Part shown: in pieces, positions 11,615-22,324 of the stretch
Layout of the letters: each line of letters begins with the position of its first letter
Position numbering within the stretch: the first letter of the stretch is position 1
Assembly: GCA_030684935.1 (NCBI GenBank)
Contig: JAUXXH010000014.1
Coordinates: 1-62,975 of the forward strand
DNA from: Pseudolabrys sp.
GTDB taxonomy: Bacteria > Pseudomonadota > Alphaproteobacteria > Rhizobiales > Xanthobacteraceae
DNA length: 62,975 nt
Reading direction: 5' to 3'
Notes under the pieces: model-generated
Told to the model about the DNA's origin: nothing
Seen by the model: the letters and a program-made list of their open reading frames with translations, nothing else
Database searches by the model: none
Position numbers and translations under genes: made by a program

Positions 11615-11917
11615 ATGGCGAAAGGCTACTGGATCGCGCGCGTCGATGTGAGCAATGACGAGGGCTACAAGCCCTATGCTTTGGCGAATCCGGCGATCTT
11701 CAGGAAATTCGGCGGCCGCTTTGTCGTCCGCGGCGGCAAGTACGAGGCGCCCGAGGGCACCGCCCGGTCGCGCAATGTGGTGATCGAGTTTCCCGATTAT
11801 GCCGCGGCGCTGGCCTGCTACCGCTCGCCGGAATACCAGGCCAACATTACGATACGGCAGGCGAATGCGGTGACGGACATCATCATTATCGAGGGGTATG
11901 ACGGCGAGCAGCCCTAA
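11615..11917 (+). CDS. DUF1330 family protein
   Basis: A 100-residue protein of the DUF1330 alpha/beta-barrel (ferredoxin-like dimer) family: it opens with KGYWIARVDVSN and has the block GGRFVVRGGKYE near 38-49 and the terminal VVIEFPDYAAALACYRSPEY block. No catalytic role is established for the family. A GGAGGAG ribosome binding site precedes the ATG. It lies 12 bp after pyrF and is probably in the same transcript. Confidence 0.85.
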   Translation: MAKGYWIARVDVSNDEGYKPYALANPAIFRKFGGRFVVRGGKYEAPEGTARSRNVVIEFPDYAAALACYRSPEYQANITIRQANAVTDIIIIEGYDGEQP

Positions 11918-12022
11918 GCGGTCTGCCTCCTCAGGAATGAGGATTGGCAGGCGGGAGCGCATGGCTTTCCTTGGTTCCGCGCGCCCGCTATACCGACACG
12001 CATTAGCCCGGGAGTTTGAGCC

Positions 12023-12838
12023 ATGGCCGAAATGCGGCTTGTGATCGCCGGTGCCGGCGGGCGGATGGGCCGCACGCTGGTCAAGGCCATCGCCGACAGC
12101 AAGGAATTCACGCTGGCAGGGGCGCTGGAAGACGCGCGCTCGCCGCTGATCGGCTGGGACGCCGGCCAGTTGGCCGGCCTTGGCCCAAACGGCATCAAGC
12201 TCATGGGTGACGCCACCGCGCTGCTGGACAAGGCCGACGGCATCATCGACTTCACCGCGCCGGCGGCGACGCTGGCCTTCGCCGCGCAGGCCGCCAAAGC
12301 CAGCAAGGTGCACATCATCGGCACCACGGGCTTGAGCGCCGACGACGAGGCCGCGATCAAGGACGCCGCTAAAAAAGCGGTCATCGTCAAGTCGGGCAAC
12401 ATGAGCCTCGGCGTCAATCTGCTGGCGGCGCTGACCCGGCGTGTCGCCAAGACGCTCGATGCCGCCTTCGACATCGAAATCCTCGAGATGCATCACAACC
12501 AGAAGGTCGATGCGCCGTCCGGCACGGCGCTGCTGCTCGGCCAGGCGGCGGCGGAAGGCCGCGGCATCAATCTCGACAAGAACAAGGTCGCCAGCCGCGA
12601 AGGCCATACCGGCGCGCGCAAGCCGGGCGATATCGGCTTTGCCACGCTGCGCGGCGGCAGTGTGGTCGGCGAGCACACGGTGATCTTCGCCGGGCAGGCC
12701 GAACGGATCGAACTGGTGCATCGGGCCGAGGATCGCATGATCTTCGCCCGCGGCGCGCTGCATGCGGCGGCCTGGGCGCGCCAGCAGAAGCCGGGTCTCT
12801 ATTCGATGATGGACGTGCTTGGCCTGAAGGATTTCTGA
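12023..12838 (+). CDS. dapB: 4-hydroxy-tetrahydrodipicolinate reductase
   Basis: NAD(P)H-dependent reductase of the diaminopimelate/lysine pathway. The 271-residue protein has the Rossmann loop GAGGRMGR (residues 9-16), the DFTAPAATL block near 74-82, and the catalytic and substrate-binding segment [15 protein letters not shown] near 154-168. It is monocistronic-looking, with about 105 bp upstream, and is convergent with gpmI (8 bp between stops). Confidence 0.96.
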   Translation: MAEMRLVIAGAGGRMGRTLVKAIADSKEFTLAGALEDARSPLIGWDAGQLAGLGPNGIKLMGDATALLDKADGIIDFTAPAATLAFAAQAAKASKVHIIGTTGLSADDEAAIKDAAKKAVIVKSGNMSLGVNLLAALTRRVAKTLDAAFDIEILEMHHNQKVDAPSGTALLLGQAAAEGRGINLDKNKVASREGHTGARKPGDIGFATLRGGSVVGEHTVIFAGQAERIELVHRAEDRMIFARGALHAAAWARQQKPGLYSMMDVLGLKDF

Positions 12839-12846
12839 GGCCGAGG

Positions 12847-14367
<1,521 letters not shown>

Positions 14368-14470
14368 CGAAGAATTCCCGGTTTCCGCCAGTTGAGGCGG
14401 TTTCTGAAGGATCGCGGTTCTATCGTCAACTTGCGCCGGAAACCGGCCAGCGCAAGGGCACGGCCCAATA

Positions 14471-14503
14471 AAAAAGGCTCCGTCGCGGGGACGGAGCCTT
14501 TTT
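14471..14503 (-). terminator. Rho-independent terminator of the DUF1236 gene
   Basis: Stem GGCTCCGTC / GACGGAGCC (14476-14484 and 14490-14498) with loop GCGGG, followed on the minus strand by a run of six T. It lies 21 bp beyond the stop of the DUF1236-like gene; A and T runs flank both sides, so it could act in both directions. Confidence 0.85.
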
Positions 14504-14523
14504 CAGTGTTACTGCAGGTCGGC

Positions 14524-14910
14524 CTACTGAATGATCTTCACGACCTTGCCGCTCTGTGCATCGACGATGATGCGCTGGTTGTTGACGACCGCGTAGCGGT
14601 ACTCGGTGTGCTCGGGGACCGGGCGCAACACCACGGTGCTCGGCACCGGCTCGCCGACTACGATGCGCTCTTCGACGCGGACCGACGGCGCGTCGCCGCG
14701 CTCGACATAGGTCACGACGCCCGCCGGCGGTTCAGCGGCGGCGCCGAGAGCGCCGCCCACACCGGCACCGACAACGGCGCCAACAGGACCGCCAACAACG
14801 GCACCGGCGGCAGCGCCGCCAACAGCGCCACCCACCGTCGAACCCTGGGCCATCGCGGCCACGGGGGACAGTGCCAACGCAGCCGCGGCTGCGAGCATGA
14901 CTACTTTCAT
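14524..14910 (-). CDS. exported glycine-zipper protein, DUF1236-like
   Basis: A 128-residue exported protein. It has a signal peptide (cleavage after AMAQ near residue 22), a Gly/Ala-rich region (about 24-60, repeats of GGAVGG and VVGAGVGG type) resembling a glycine-zipper membrane segment, and a C-terminal domain with VVLRPVPEHTEYRYAVVNNQRIIVD as seen in DUF1236 proteins of Bradyrhizobium relatives. Start MKVVMLAAAA has a strong GAGGAGG ribosome binding site. A longer frame continuing into the Ada-like gene is not used. Function unknown; a terminator follows. Confidence 0.8.
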   Translation of the reverse strand: MKVVMLAAAAALALSPVAAMAQGSTVGGAVGGAAAGAVVGGPVGAVVGAGVGGALGAAAEPPAGVVTYVERGDAPSVRVEERIVVGEPVPSTVVLRPVPEHTEYRYAVVNNQRIIVDAQSGKVVKIIQ

Positions 14911-15023
14911 CAACGCCTCCTCATGTTTCACGACGGCGATGATCCGACCGCCGCAGGAAATAACGCCGACGATCAAGAGGCGTTCCTGTTCCAAAACAAT
15001 GTCTTGGTGTTGCCGCAGTTCCG

Positions 15024-15926
15024 CTATGCGGCGACGATGCCGGCTTCCCAGCCAAGCATGGCGCGCTTGCGGGTCAGGCCCCAGTGATAGCCGGTGATGT
15101 CGCCGTTCTTGCCGATGACGCGATGACACGGCACCACGAAGCAGATCGGATTTTTCCCGACCGCGGCGCCGACGGCGCGTGCCGCGTTCGGCGAACCGGC
15201 CTTGGCGGCGAGGCCGGAATAGGTAGTGAGATTGCCGATCGGAATCGTCAGCAGTTTCTCCCACACGCGCACTTCGAAATCGGTGCCGATCAGCACCACG
15301 CGCAACGGCTGCTCCGGCCGCCACAGCGGCGTGTCGAAGATGCGCCGCGCGGTCGGTGCGGTGGCGGCGACGTCCTCGACGTAACGCGCCTTCGGCCAGC
15401 GCGACCGCATGTCGTCGAGCGCGGCGCGCTCCTTGCCGGCGTCGGCCAGCGCCAGGCCGGCGAGGCCGCGCGGCGTCACCATCACCAGCGCCATACCGAA
15501 TGGTGATGGGTGAAAGCCGTAGCTGAGCGTCAGGCCTTCGCCGCCTGCTTTCCATTCGCCGGGCGACATCGCCTCGTGGGTGACGAAGAGATCGTGCAGC
15601 CGCCCGGGGCCGGACAGGCCGACCTCATAGGAGGTTTCCAGCACGCTTGCGGAGGCGCGCAGCAATTCGCGGGCGCTGTTGAGCGTCAGCGCCTGCAGGA
15701 AGGCCTTGGGTGTCAAGCCGCACCAGCGGCGGAACAAATGATGCAGATCCGTTGGGCTGACGCCGGCGGCCTCCGCGATGGTCTCGACCTCCGGCTGCGT
15801 CCGCCAGTGGCCGCGGATATGGGCGATGGCGCGGCGCACCACGTCGTAGTCTGCCGCGGCGGTCGCCAGGGGTGCGAGGCCGGGGTAGGGCTGGCCGCTG
15901 GCTGGTTTTCTGAGGGTCATGGTCAT
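15024..15926 (-). CDS. Ada-like AraC/methylated-DNA-cysteine S-methyltransferase
   Basis: Fusion of an AraC-type helix-turn-helix domain (about residues 30-125) and an O6-alkylguanine-DNA alkyltransferase domain (about 130-300). The alkyl-acceptor motif PCHRVIG is intact, so direct reversal of O6-methylguanine is expected. The N-terminal four-cysteine phosphotriester-repair domain of E. coli Ada is missing, so activation by phosphotriester methylation is not expected. The transcriptional role is therefore uncertain. 300 residues. Transcribed on its own, toward the DUF1236-like gene. Confidence 0.88.
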   Translation of the reverse strand: MTMTLRKPASGQPYPGLAPLATAAADYDVVRRAIAHIRGHWRTQPEVETIAEAAGVSPTDLHHLFRRWCGLTPKAFLQALTLNSARELLRASASVLETSYEVGLSGPGRLHDLFVTHEAMSPGEWKAGGEGLTLSYGFHPSPFGMALVMVTPRGLAGLALADAGKERAALDDMRSRWPKARYVEDVAATAPTARRIFDTPLWRPEQPLRVVLIGTDFEVRVWEKLLTIPIGNLTTYSGLAAKAGSPNAARAVGAAVGKNPICFVVPCHRVIGKNGDITGYHWGLTRKRAMLGWEAGIVAA

Positions 15927-15978
15927 GACGGCTGTCTAGAGCGGGCCGGATAGGGTGCCCACCCGATTCCTGCGCGCC

Positions 15979-16488
15979 TCAGGAGCCGGGCGGATAAACA
16001 CCGCGCCGGGCCTCGCCTAGCGCATTGCCGAGCGCGGTCGCGAAGCTCGCCCTTTCCTCGGGCGCGAGAAAGCTGCCGACGACAAGCTGTTTGCCGCGCG
16101 AGATCAGCAGCAGGCGGTTGATGCCGAAGTCCTCGATCTCGATCCGCTCCAGTTTGACCCACAGCGGATTGAGCACCCATTCGCGCACGCGGCCGCGCGG
16201 ATTGACCTTGCGCACGGTCAGCGCCGACGGCGTCACCGTCACTTCCTCATAGGCGTGGCCGTCGCGGTAGTTGATCCGGAAGGCCCAGTACAGCAGCAGC
16301 ACGTCGAGGCCGAAAAAGCCGAACACCGGCCAGGCGCCGAGCAGCAGGAACACCATGCCGGCGATGAAGCTGACGCCGCCGAACGCGATCATCAGCACCA
16401 GGAAGCCGGCCTGCTTCAGCGACCGGTGCGGCGTGATCACGGCGGAAAAGATCGTGGGTTCAAGGGTATCGGCGTTGTCGGCAGCCAT
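15979..16488 (-). CDS. DUF2244 membrane protein
   Basis: A 169-residue integral membrane protein of the DUF2244 family. Two adjacent hydrophobic segments (about residues 28-48 and 52-69) near the N-terminus are followed by a cytoplasmic beta-rich domain with YEEVTVTPSALTVRKV and the LVVGSFLAPEERASFA block. Role unknown; family members are widespread in alphaproteobacteria. It starts 21 bp from nth on the other strand, so the two genes share a very short divergent promoter region. Confidence 0.8.
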   Translation of the reverse strand: MAADNADTLEPTIFSAVITPHRSLKQAGFLVLMIAFGGVSFIAGMVFLLLGAWPVFGFFGLDVLLLYWAFRINYRDGHAYEEVTVTPSALTVRKVNPRGRVREWVLNPLWVKLERIEIEDFGINRLLLISRGKQLVVGSFLAPEERASFATALGNALGEARRGVYPPGS

Positions 16489-16509
16489 GCCCCCGACTAT
16501 ACCGGAAAA

Positions 16510-17280
16510 ATGGCGAAAAGATCAGTGCGCAAAAGCGTGAAGAAGGCGCTGGCCAAGGCGAAAAAAGGCACGGCCGCCAGGCGGAAGGCGCCTGCCAAAC
16601 AGGCCAAGGCCGACGTCGAGGCCGTCACCGGCGCGGTGCCGCCGATGGCGCCGGCCGAGGTCGAGGAAGCCTTCCGCCGCTTCAGGGAAGCGAGCCCGGC
16701 GCCCAAGACCGAACTCAAGCACTCCAACCCGTTCACCCTGCTGGTGGCGGTGGCGTTGTCGGCGCAGGCGACCGATGCCGGCGTCAACAAGGCGACGCCG
16801 GCCCTGTTTGCCCTGGCCGACACGCCGGAGAAAATGGCGGCGCTCGGCGAAGACCGCATCCGCGACCTGATCAAGACCATCGGCCTGTTCCGCAACAAGG
16901 CGAAGAACGTCGCGGCGCTGGCGCAGAAGCTGGTGGCCGAGCATGGCGGCGAGGTGCCGCGCGAACGCGAGGCGCTGGAGGCGCTGCCGGGGGTGGGGCG
17001 CAAGACCGCCAATGTCGTGCTCAATGTCGCCTTCGGCGAACCGACCATTGCCGTCGACACCCATATCTTCCGGGTCGGCAACCGCACCGGCATGGCGACC
17101 GGCAAGGACGTGTTCGCGGTCGAGCAGAAGCTCGATGCGGTGGTGCCGGCGCATTACAAGAGCCATGCCCACCACTGGCTGATCCTGCACGGGCGCTACA
17201 TCTGCGTGGCTCGCAAACCGCGCTGCGACGTGTGTATCATTGCCGATCTGTGCAAATGGCCGGGCAAAACGGCCGCATAA
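16510..17280 (+). CDS. nth: endonuclease III
   Basis: Bifunctional DNA glycosylase/AP lyase for oxidised pyrimidines. The 256-residue protein has a basic, Lys/Ala-rich N-terminal extension (about 45 residues) and then the canonical core: catalytic Lys in SAQATDAGVNKAT, helix-hairpin-helix LPGVGRKTANVV, catalytic Asp in VDTHIFRVGNR, and a 4Fe-4S cluster pattern C-x6-C-x2-C-x5-C at the C-terminus. Start MAKRSVRKS is chosen because the upstream frame overlaps DUF2244. Confidence 0.96.
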   Translation: MAKRSVRKSVKKALAKAKKGTAARRKAPAKQAKADVEAVTGAVPPMAPAEVEEAFRRFREASPAPKTELKHSNPFTLLVAVALSAQATDAGVNKATPALFALADTPEKMAALGEDRIRDLIKTIGLFRNKAKNVAALAQKLVAEHGGEVPREREALEALPGVGRKTANVVLNVAFGEPTIAVDTHIFRVGNRTGMATGKDVFAVEQKLDAVVPAHYKSHAHHWLILHGRYICVARKPRCDVCIIADLCKWPGKTAA

Positions 17281-17299
17281 ACGGGTCAGGGAGCGTGCC

Positions 17300-18652
17300 A
17301 TGGAAGGGTCAGGCCGGGCCGGCAGCAAGGCCCCGCGCTTTGCCGGCACATTTGCGCGCGATGCATCGACCGCGTCGCGGATCTGGCGCGCCAATGCCGG
17401 CGAACTGGCCGCACTGCCGCCAAAGCCGCAGCGCACGCCGGCGCAGCAACAGGCGGCCGATGACATTCTGGCGCAGGGCCGCGCGTCGCGCGAGCAGTTC
17501 CTGACGAATCACGCCGAGGCGGTCTATCGCAAGCTGACCAAGAACCTGACCGCGTTCCTGCGCGTCGACGAACTGGCTTATGCCGCCAGCAAACTGGTGC
17601 CGGGCCTGACGCCAACCCGCGACGCGGTCGATGCCGAACTGGACAGACTGCAAAGCGAGAAGGACGGCGTCGAGGTCGATCAGGGCCTTTTTCTCGCGCA
17701 TGTGCTGGCGCTGCCGGACTGCGGCCTGCATCTGTGCGAGGCGATGCTGCAGCCGAAGCCGGAGGCGATAGAGCGCGCCGCCGAATTTGCCAAAGACGGC
17801 GTGATCGATTTCGGCCCGGCGCGGGTCGAGCGGCGCGGCAAGGCCGCGGTGGTGACGATCCAGAACCCGCGTTTCCTCAACGCCGAGGACCGCGACACGC
17901 TCGACGACACCGAGACCGCCGCCGACATCGCCATCCTCGATCCGCTGAGCGAAATCTGCGTGCTGCGCGGCGGCGTGGTCGAGCATCCGAAATACAAGAG
18001 CCGCAAGGTGTTCTCCAGCGGCATCAACCTGACGCACCTCTATCGCGGCAAGATTCCGTATCTCTGGTACATCCGCCGCGACATGGGCATCGTCAACAAG
18101 ATGCTGCGCGGCCTGTCCATTGTCGGCGGGCCGGGCGCGGACGAGATGAAGGGCGGCACGCAGGAGAAGCCGTGGGTCGCCGGCGTCGACGTCTTCGCCA
18201 TCGGCGGCGGCTGCCAGTATCTGCTGGCGGTGGATTATGTCGTCGCCGCCCGCGACGCCTACATGACGCTGCCGGCGCGCAAGGAAGGCATCATCCCCGG
18301 CGTCGCCAATCTGCGGCTGCCGCGCTTCGTCGGCCCTCGCGCGGCGCGGCAGGCGATCATGATGGGCCGGCGCTTCGACTGCGACAGCGCCGAGGGCCGC
18401 CTGATCTGCGACGAGGTGGTGGCGCCGGATGCGGTTGACGCCACCATCGACCGCGTGATCGAGGACTTCACCGGCTCCGGCGTGGTCAGCGCCGCCAGCA
18501 ACCGCCGCGCCTTCCGCGTCGGCGAGGAGCCGCTCGACACGTTTCGCCGCTACATGGCGGTCTATTGCCGCGAGCAGGCCTATTGCCACTTCAGCCCGGC
18601 GCTGATCGCCAACCTGGAAAAGCACTGGAACGCGGCGCAGCGGAAGTTGTAA
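17300..18652 (+). CDS. DpgC-like enoyl-CoA hydratase/isomerase superfamily protein
   Basis: A 450-residue crotonase-superfamily enzyme with a long helical N-terminal domain (about 1-180). This architecture is that of DpgC, the cofactor-free 3,5-dihydroxyphenylacetyl-CoA 1,2-dioxygenase. The crotonase core follows, with the oxyanion-hole region FAIGGGCQYLL (GGGCQ at 302-306), then LPARKEGIIPGVANLRLPR. Ordinary crotonases are about 260 residues, which argues against plain enoyl-CoA hydratase. It lies 19 bp after nth and before a PaaK-like CoA ligase, suggesting an aryl-CoA pathway. Substrate and dioxygenase activity are inference; no other dpg gene is nearby. Confidence 0.7.
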   Translation: MEGSGRAGSKAPRFAGTFARDASTASRIWRANAGELAALPPKPQRTPAQQQAADDILAQGRASREQFLTNHAEAVYRKLTKNLTAFLRVDELAYAASKLVPGLTPTRDAVDAELDRLQSEKDGVEVDQGLFLAHVLALPDCGLHLCEAMLQPKPEAIERAAEFAKDGVIDFGPARVERRGKAAVVTIQNPRFLNAEDRDTLDDTETAADIAILDPLSEICVLRGGVVEHPKYKSRKVFSSGINLTHLYRGKIPYLWYIRRDMGIVNKMLRGLSIVGGPGADEMKGGTQEKPWVAGVDVFAIGGGCQYLLAVDYVVAARDAYMTLPARKEGIIPGVANLRLPRFVGPRAARQAIMMGRRFDCDSAEGRLICDEVVAPDAVDATIDRVIEDFTGSGVVSAASNRRAFRVGEEPLDTFRRYMAVYCREQAYCHFSPALIANLEKHWNAAQRKL

Positions 18653-18682
18653 CTCGTATGCAAACAGCATCGCAGCTTTCTC

Positions 18683-18774
18683 CGCTCGTCCCCGCGAAAG
18701 CGGGGACCGAGGGAGTTATGTGGAAGTGCCGAATGTTGAACTCCTGGATTCCCGCTTTCGCGGGAATGAGCAGG
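18683..18774. repeat. palindromic intergenic repeat, family A
   Basis: CGTCCCCGCGAAAGCGGGGAC at its left end and GGATTCCCGCTTTCGCGGGA at its right end, two hairpin modules separated by about 45 bases. Related copies: 21068-21150 and 58310-58401. It fills the gap between the DpgC-like and CoA-ligase genes. Confidence 0.75.
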
Positions 18775-18781
18775 TGTTGAA

Positions 18782-20104
18782 ATGCCCGGCCTGACCATTA
18801 AAGGCAGGGATCTCGCGCCGCGCCGCGACGAACTCGAGCCGATCGAGGTCGCCTCGCGCGACGAGATCGCGGCGCTGCAACTCGAGCGGCTGCAATGGTC
18901 GCTCCGGCATGCCTACGAGAACGTCGCGCACTACAAGACGGCGTTCGATGAAGCTGGTGTGCACCCGGACGATCTGCGCGCGCTGTCTGACCTCAGCCGT
19001 TTCCCTTTCACCGCCAAGGACGACCTGCGCCGGCATTATCCGTTCGGCATGTTCGCGGTGCCGCGCGAGCGCGTGCTGCGTATCCACGCCTCGTCCGGCA
19101 CCACCGGCAAGCCGACCGTGGTCGGCTATACGGCGCGCGACCTCGACACCTGGGCCAATGTGATCGCGCGCTGCCTGCGCGCCGCCGGCGTGCGGCCCGG
19201 CATGAAGCTGCACAACGCCGCCGGCTACGGCCTGTTCACCGGCGGGCTCGGCGTGCATTACGGCGCCGAACGGCTCGGCTGCACCGTGATCCCGGCCTCG
19301 GCGGGCATGACCGAACGTCAGGTGCGGCTGATCGTCGATTTCGAGCCGGACGCGATCCACGTCACGCCGAGTTACATGCTCGCCATTCTCGACGAATTCC
19401 GCGCCCAGGGCGTCGATCCGCGCAAGTCTTCGCTCAGGATTGGGGTGTTCGGCGCCGAGCCCTGGACCAACGCCATGCGCGAGGAAATCGAGCAGGCCTT
19501 CGATCTCCATGCGGTGGACCTCTACGGCCTGTCGGAGGTGATCGGGCCCGGCGTCGCCTGCGAATGCGTCGAGACCAAGGACGGTCCGCATGTCTGGGAG
19601 GATCACTTCTATCCCGAGATCATCGATCCGGTGACCGGCGAGGCCATGCCGGACGGCGCGATCGGCGAACTGGTGTTCACGTCGCTCACCAAGGAAGCGA
19701 TGCCGGTGATTCGCTATCGCACCCGCGACCTGACGCGGCTTCTGCCGGGCACGGCGCGCTCGTTCCGCCGCATCGAGAAGATCACCGGCCGCTCCGACGA
19801 TATGATCATCCTGCGCGGCGTCAACGTGTTTCCCGGCCAGATAGAAGAGATCATCCTCAATGACGCGCGGCTGTCGCCGCATTTCGTCATCGAACTCCGG
19901 CGCGGCGAGCGGCTCGATGCCATGACGGTGCTGGTCGAGGCGCGCCCCGGCGTCGACGAGGGCGTCTGGCCGGCGTGCAATGGCGAGCTTGCCCATCACA
20001 TCAAGAACCTGGTCGGCGTCACCGTCGAGGTGCGGACGCTGGCGCCGGGCAGCATCGCGCGCTCGCTTGGCAAGGCCAAGCGGGTGATCGATTTGCGGGG
20101 GTAG
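18782..20104 (+). CDS. phenylacetate-CoA ligase family protein (PaaK-like)
   Basis: AMP-forming aryl-CoA ligase. The 440-residue length is that of PaaK rather than the 550-residue acyl-CoA synthetases. The ATP-binding loop SSGTTGKPTVVGY lies near residue 103, the LYGLSEVIGPGVACEC block near 245, and the C-terminal GRSDDMIILRGVNVFPGQIEE block near 340. It follows the DpgC-like gene on the same strand; the likely job is to supply a CoA thioester for that enzyme. Substrate unknown; other phenylacetate-catabolism genes are absent from the window. Confidence 0.85.
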   Translation: MPGLTIKGRDLAPRRDELEPIEVASRDEIAALQLERLQWSLRHAYENVAHYKTAFDEAGVHPDDLRALSDLSRFPFTAKDDLRRHYPFGMFAVPRERVLRIHASSGTTGKPTVVGYTARDLDTWANVIARCLRAAGVRPGMKLHNAAGYGLFTGGLGVHYGAERLGCTVIPASAGMTERQVRLIVDFEPDAIHVTPSYMLAILDEFRAQGVDPRKSSLRIGVFGAEPWTNAMREEIEQAFDLHAVDLYGLSEVIGPGVACECVETKDGPHVWEDHFYPEIIDPVTGEAMPDGAIGELVFTSLTKEAMPVIRYRTRDLTRLLPGTARSFRRIEKITGRSDDMIILRGVNVFPGQIEEIILNDARLSPHFVIELRRGERLDAMTVLVEARPGVDEGVWPACNGELAHHIKNLVGVTVEVRTLAPGSIARSLGKAKRVIDLRG

Positions 20105-20134
20105 TAGCCCGGGCGTTGCCGCATATCGAAGCGC

Positions 20135-20250
20135 GCTCCCTCTCCCCTTGGGGGAGAGGGTGGGGGTGAGGGGGCAAGTGACTCTCGATAGGCTCTAACC
20201 CCTCACCCGCCGCGCTTTGCGCGTCGACCTCTCCCTATGGGAGAGGTGAA
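20135..20250. repeat. palindromic intergenic repeat, family D
   Basis: CTCCCTCTCCCCTTGGGGGA with AGAGGGTGGGGGTGAGGGG on the left, and CCCCTCACCC, GCGCTTTGCGC and CTCTCCCTATGGGAGAGG on the right. The two ends are mutually inverted. It occupies the convergent gap between the CoA ligase and the CysZ-like gene, where it could serve as a bidirectional terminator. Confidence 0.7.
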
Positions 20251-20267
20251 GAAGGCACGTTGACGGC

Positions 20268-20993
20268 CTACCGCGCTGGCTCGATCAGCTCCGCCCGGCC
20301 GCCCGACATCTGCTTGTGCAGATGGACCATGAAGGCCATGGCGAACACCGGCGTGGCGAAGTTCAGGATCGGGATCGACACGAACAGCGCCACCACCATC
20401 CCGGCGAGGAAAACGTAGCCGGCGTGCGCCTTGCGCATCGCCTTGGCTTCCTCGGGCGGACGAAAGCGCATCGCGGCCAGTTCGAAATACTCGCGGCCCA
20501 GCAAATAGGCCGTGCCCATGAACAGGATCACCAGGCCGAAGCCGGCAAACAGCAAAAACGGCAGCGAGACCAGATAGACGCAAAGCGCCAGCAGGCCGAT
20601 CTTGATGCCCTCGATCATGCCGCGGAACACCGGCAGCGCGCGGCCCGCCGGTTCGGCCGGATAATGCTCGCGCTCGACCACCTCGGCGATCTCGTCGACA
20701 AAGAAGCTGCCGACAAAGGCGGTGACCGCCGGCATCAGGAACAGCGCCCCGGTGATGATGCCGAGACTGGCCATGATCGACAGGATCCAGGTCAGCGCCT
20801 CCCAGCCCCAGGTGACGCCGGTCGACTGCTCGGCCCAGCTGGCGCCACTATTGGCCATGGCGGCGAACAGGCGTTGCAGACCGATGCCGATGATAGCGAT
20901 CAGCAGCAGCGCCAGGCCGACGGCCTTGAGCAGCACGCGGCGCAGCGGCGGGGTGAACATCTGGTTGAGGGCTTTGAAGGCTGAGGCGATCAT
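20268..20993 (-). CDS. CysZ/EI24-family membrane protein
   Basis: A 241-residue inner-membrane protein of the EI24 domain family, which includes sulfate transporter CysZ. Hydrophobic segments are near residues 24-43, 69-92, 128-155 and 192-225, and the block GREYFELAAMRF (about 165-176) is typical of the family. Start MIASAFKAL at 20993; the longer frame upstream crosses repeats. Sulfate transport is family knowledge, not shown here, since no cysteine-biosynthesis gene is adjacent. Confidence 0.8.
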   Translation of the reverse strand: MIASAFKALNQMFTPPLRRVLLKAVGLALLLIAIIGIGLQRLFAAMANSGASWAEQSTGVTWGWEALTWILSIMASLGIITGALFLMPAVTAFVGSFFVDEIAEVVEREHYPAEPAGRALPVFRGMIEGIKIGLLALCVYLVSLPFLLFAGFGLVILFMGTAYLLGREYFELAAMRFRPPEEAKAMRKAHAGYVFLAGMVVALFVSIPILNFATPVFAMAFMVHLHKQMSGGRAELIEPAR

Positions 20994-21067
20994 GCCGCCA
21001 CAGTTAGGGAGGAGGCTGAAAAGGGCAAGTGCGTTCTTGGTTTGAAAGTTGAATCGGCTCATTCGCC

Positions 21068-21295
21068 CGCTCGTCCCCGCGGAAGCGGGAACCCAGCACT
21101 TCAGGCCCCGCGGCAAAGACTGGATGCCCGCGTCCGCGGGCATGAGCGGAGTACGTTGCGGCGCGTTACACTCGGCGTCATGCCCGGGCCTGACCCGGGC
21201 ATCCATGATGAGCCGATGACGGCAAAAGCTTACGTAGGTCTTTATTTGAAGAACCGCTTCATGGATCGCCGGGTCAAGCCCGGCGATGACAGCGG
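21068..21295. repeat. adjacent family A and family B intergenic repeats
   Basis: Family A copy at 21068-21150 (CGTCCCCGCGGAAGCGGGAA to GCCCGCGTCCGCGGGCATGA) followed by a family B copy at 21176-21295 (GTCATGCCCGGGCCTGACCC to GGTCAAGCCCGGCGATGACA). Together they take up most of the 318-bp gene-free stretch 20994-21311; I see nothing else there. Confidence 0.75.
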
Positions 21296-21311
21296 AGAGT
21301 ACCGCGCCGCC

Positions 21312-22112
21312 TCACGAATGGGCAGCGATGACGGTGTCCGGCACCAGCGTCGCCTCGGGCGCGGTGGCGGGCAGGTCGGCCCAGGCCATCGCCTTGTAGT
21401 CGAAACCGCGCGCGATGGTCGGCTTCACCACCTCGAAATAGGGCGAGATGTCGAAGTCGCGCGGCGCGTAGAGCGAGGAATGGCGGATTTCCAGAATCTC
21501 CTGCCGGGCCGCTTCGCTCTCCAGCAGCGTCACCTTGGGCAGGATGGGATAGCGCACATATTCGAACGCCTGCGCGATCAGCGCCGAGCAGATGATGCGC
21601 GTCGGGTGGCCGGAGCCGAGCGCGATCATGCGCCGCCGCCAGCGCTGCGGCACCGGCAGCGGAAACAGATAGCGCAGCAGGTCGAGAATGTTCTTGAGGT
21701 CGTAGTCGAAGCCGATGCGCTCGGCCGCATAGGTGCAGACGCGGGCGCGATCCTCGTCGCAGAGCCCGGTCGGACGGCAGATGCGCGAATGACAATGGAT
21801 GTATTTCGACAGCGGCGCCGCCACCACGCCTTCGCCGATATTGGCTTCGACCAGCACCAGCGGCTCGCCGTCGTCGGTGGTGCGGTCGCCAATCGGGCCG
21901 ACATAGAGCGCGGCATGGGACCAGGTCGACTGCGTGAGATACTTGATCACGCCGGAGATATGATTGTTGCCTTCGATCAGCAGCACGTCGCCGGGCCTCA
22001 GCGTCGCGCGCAGCGCCGCCGGGTCGCTCGGCGTAAACGGCTCATAGCCCGCCGCCGGCCTTTCCAGATAGCGGGCAATGACGTGCCCGACGCGATCGAC
22101 CATCCACCCCAT
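21312..22112 (-). CDS. YiiX/YebB-like permuted NlpC/P60 hydrolase
   Basis: A 266-residue protein of the circularly permuted papain-like (YaeF/YiiX, C92) group, thought to act on peptide or lipid amides. Visible landmarks are RPGDVLLIEGNNHISG, then the His-bearing QSTWSHAALYVG (probable catalytic His), VEANIGEGVV, and the Cys-bearing IICSALIAQAFEYV (probable catalytic Cys). The start at 22112 is preferred because AAGGA lies eight bases upstream; a further ATG at 22133 has no ribosome binding site. No signal peptide, so probably cytoplasmic. Substrate unknown. Confidence 0.8.
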   Translation of the reverse strand: MGWMVDRVGHVIARYLERPAAGYEPFTPSDPAALRATLRPGDVLLIEGNNHISGVIKYLTQSTWSHAALYVGPIGDRTTDDGEPLVLVEANIGEGVVAAPLSKYIHCHSRICRPTGLCDEDRARVCTYAAERIGFDYDLKNILDLLRYLFPLPVPQRWRRRMIALGSGHPTRIICSALIAQAFEYVRYPILPKVTLLESEAARQEILEIRHSSLYAPRDFDISPYFEVVKPTIARGFDYKAMAWADLPATAPEATLVPDTVIAAHS

Positions 22113-22324
22113 GATCACTGTCCTTGGCGCCATTCTTGACGCTCGTTGACGTTCGCTCCCCGGCGCACGGTTTCTGCCGGGCGTCTGCGGATCAATCTAG
22201 CGGCGAGTCATTGCAATTTGGTTCATTGGCGCGGCGTGCGATTCACCGCACGTTAGCCATGGAAATTGCAGTGGGACGCGGCTTTGTGCATTCTTCCCCG
22301 CCGCTCATCAAGCATTCGGATACC

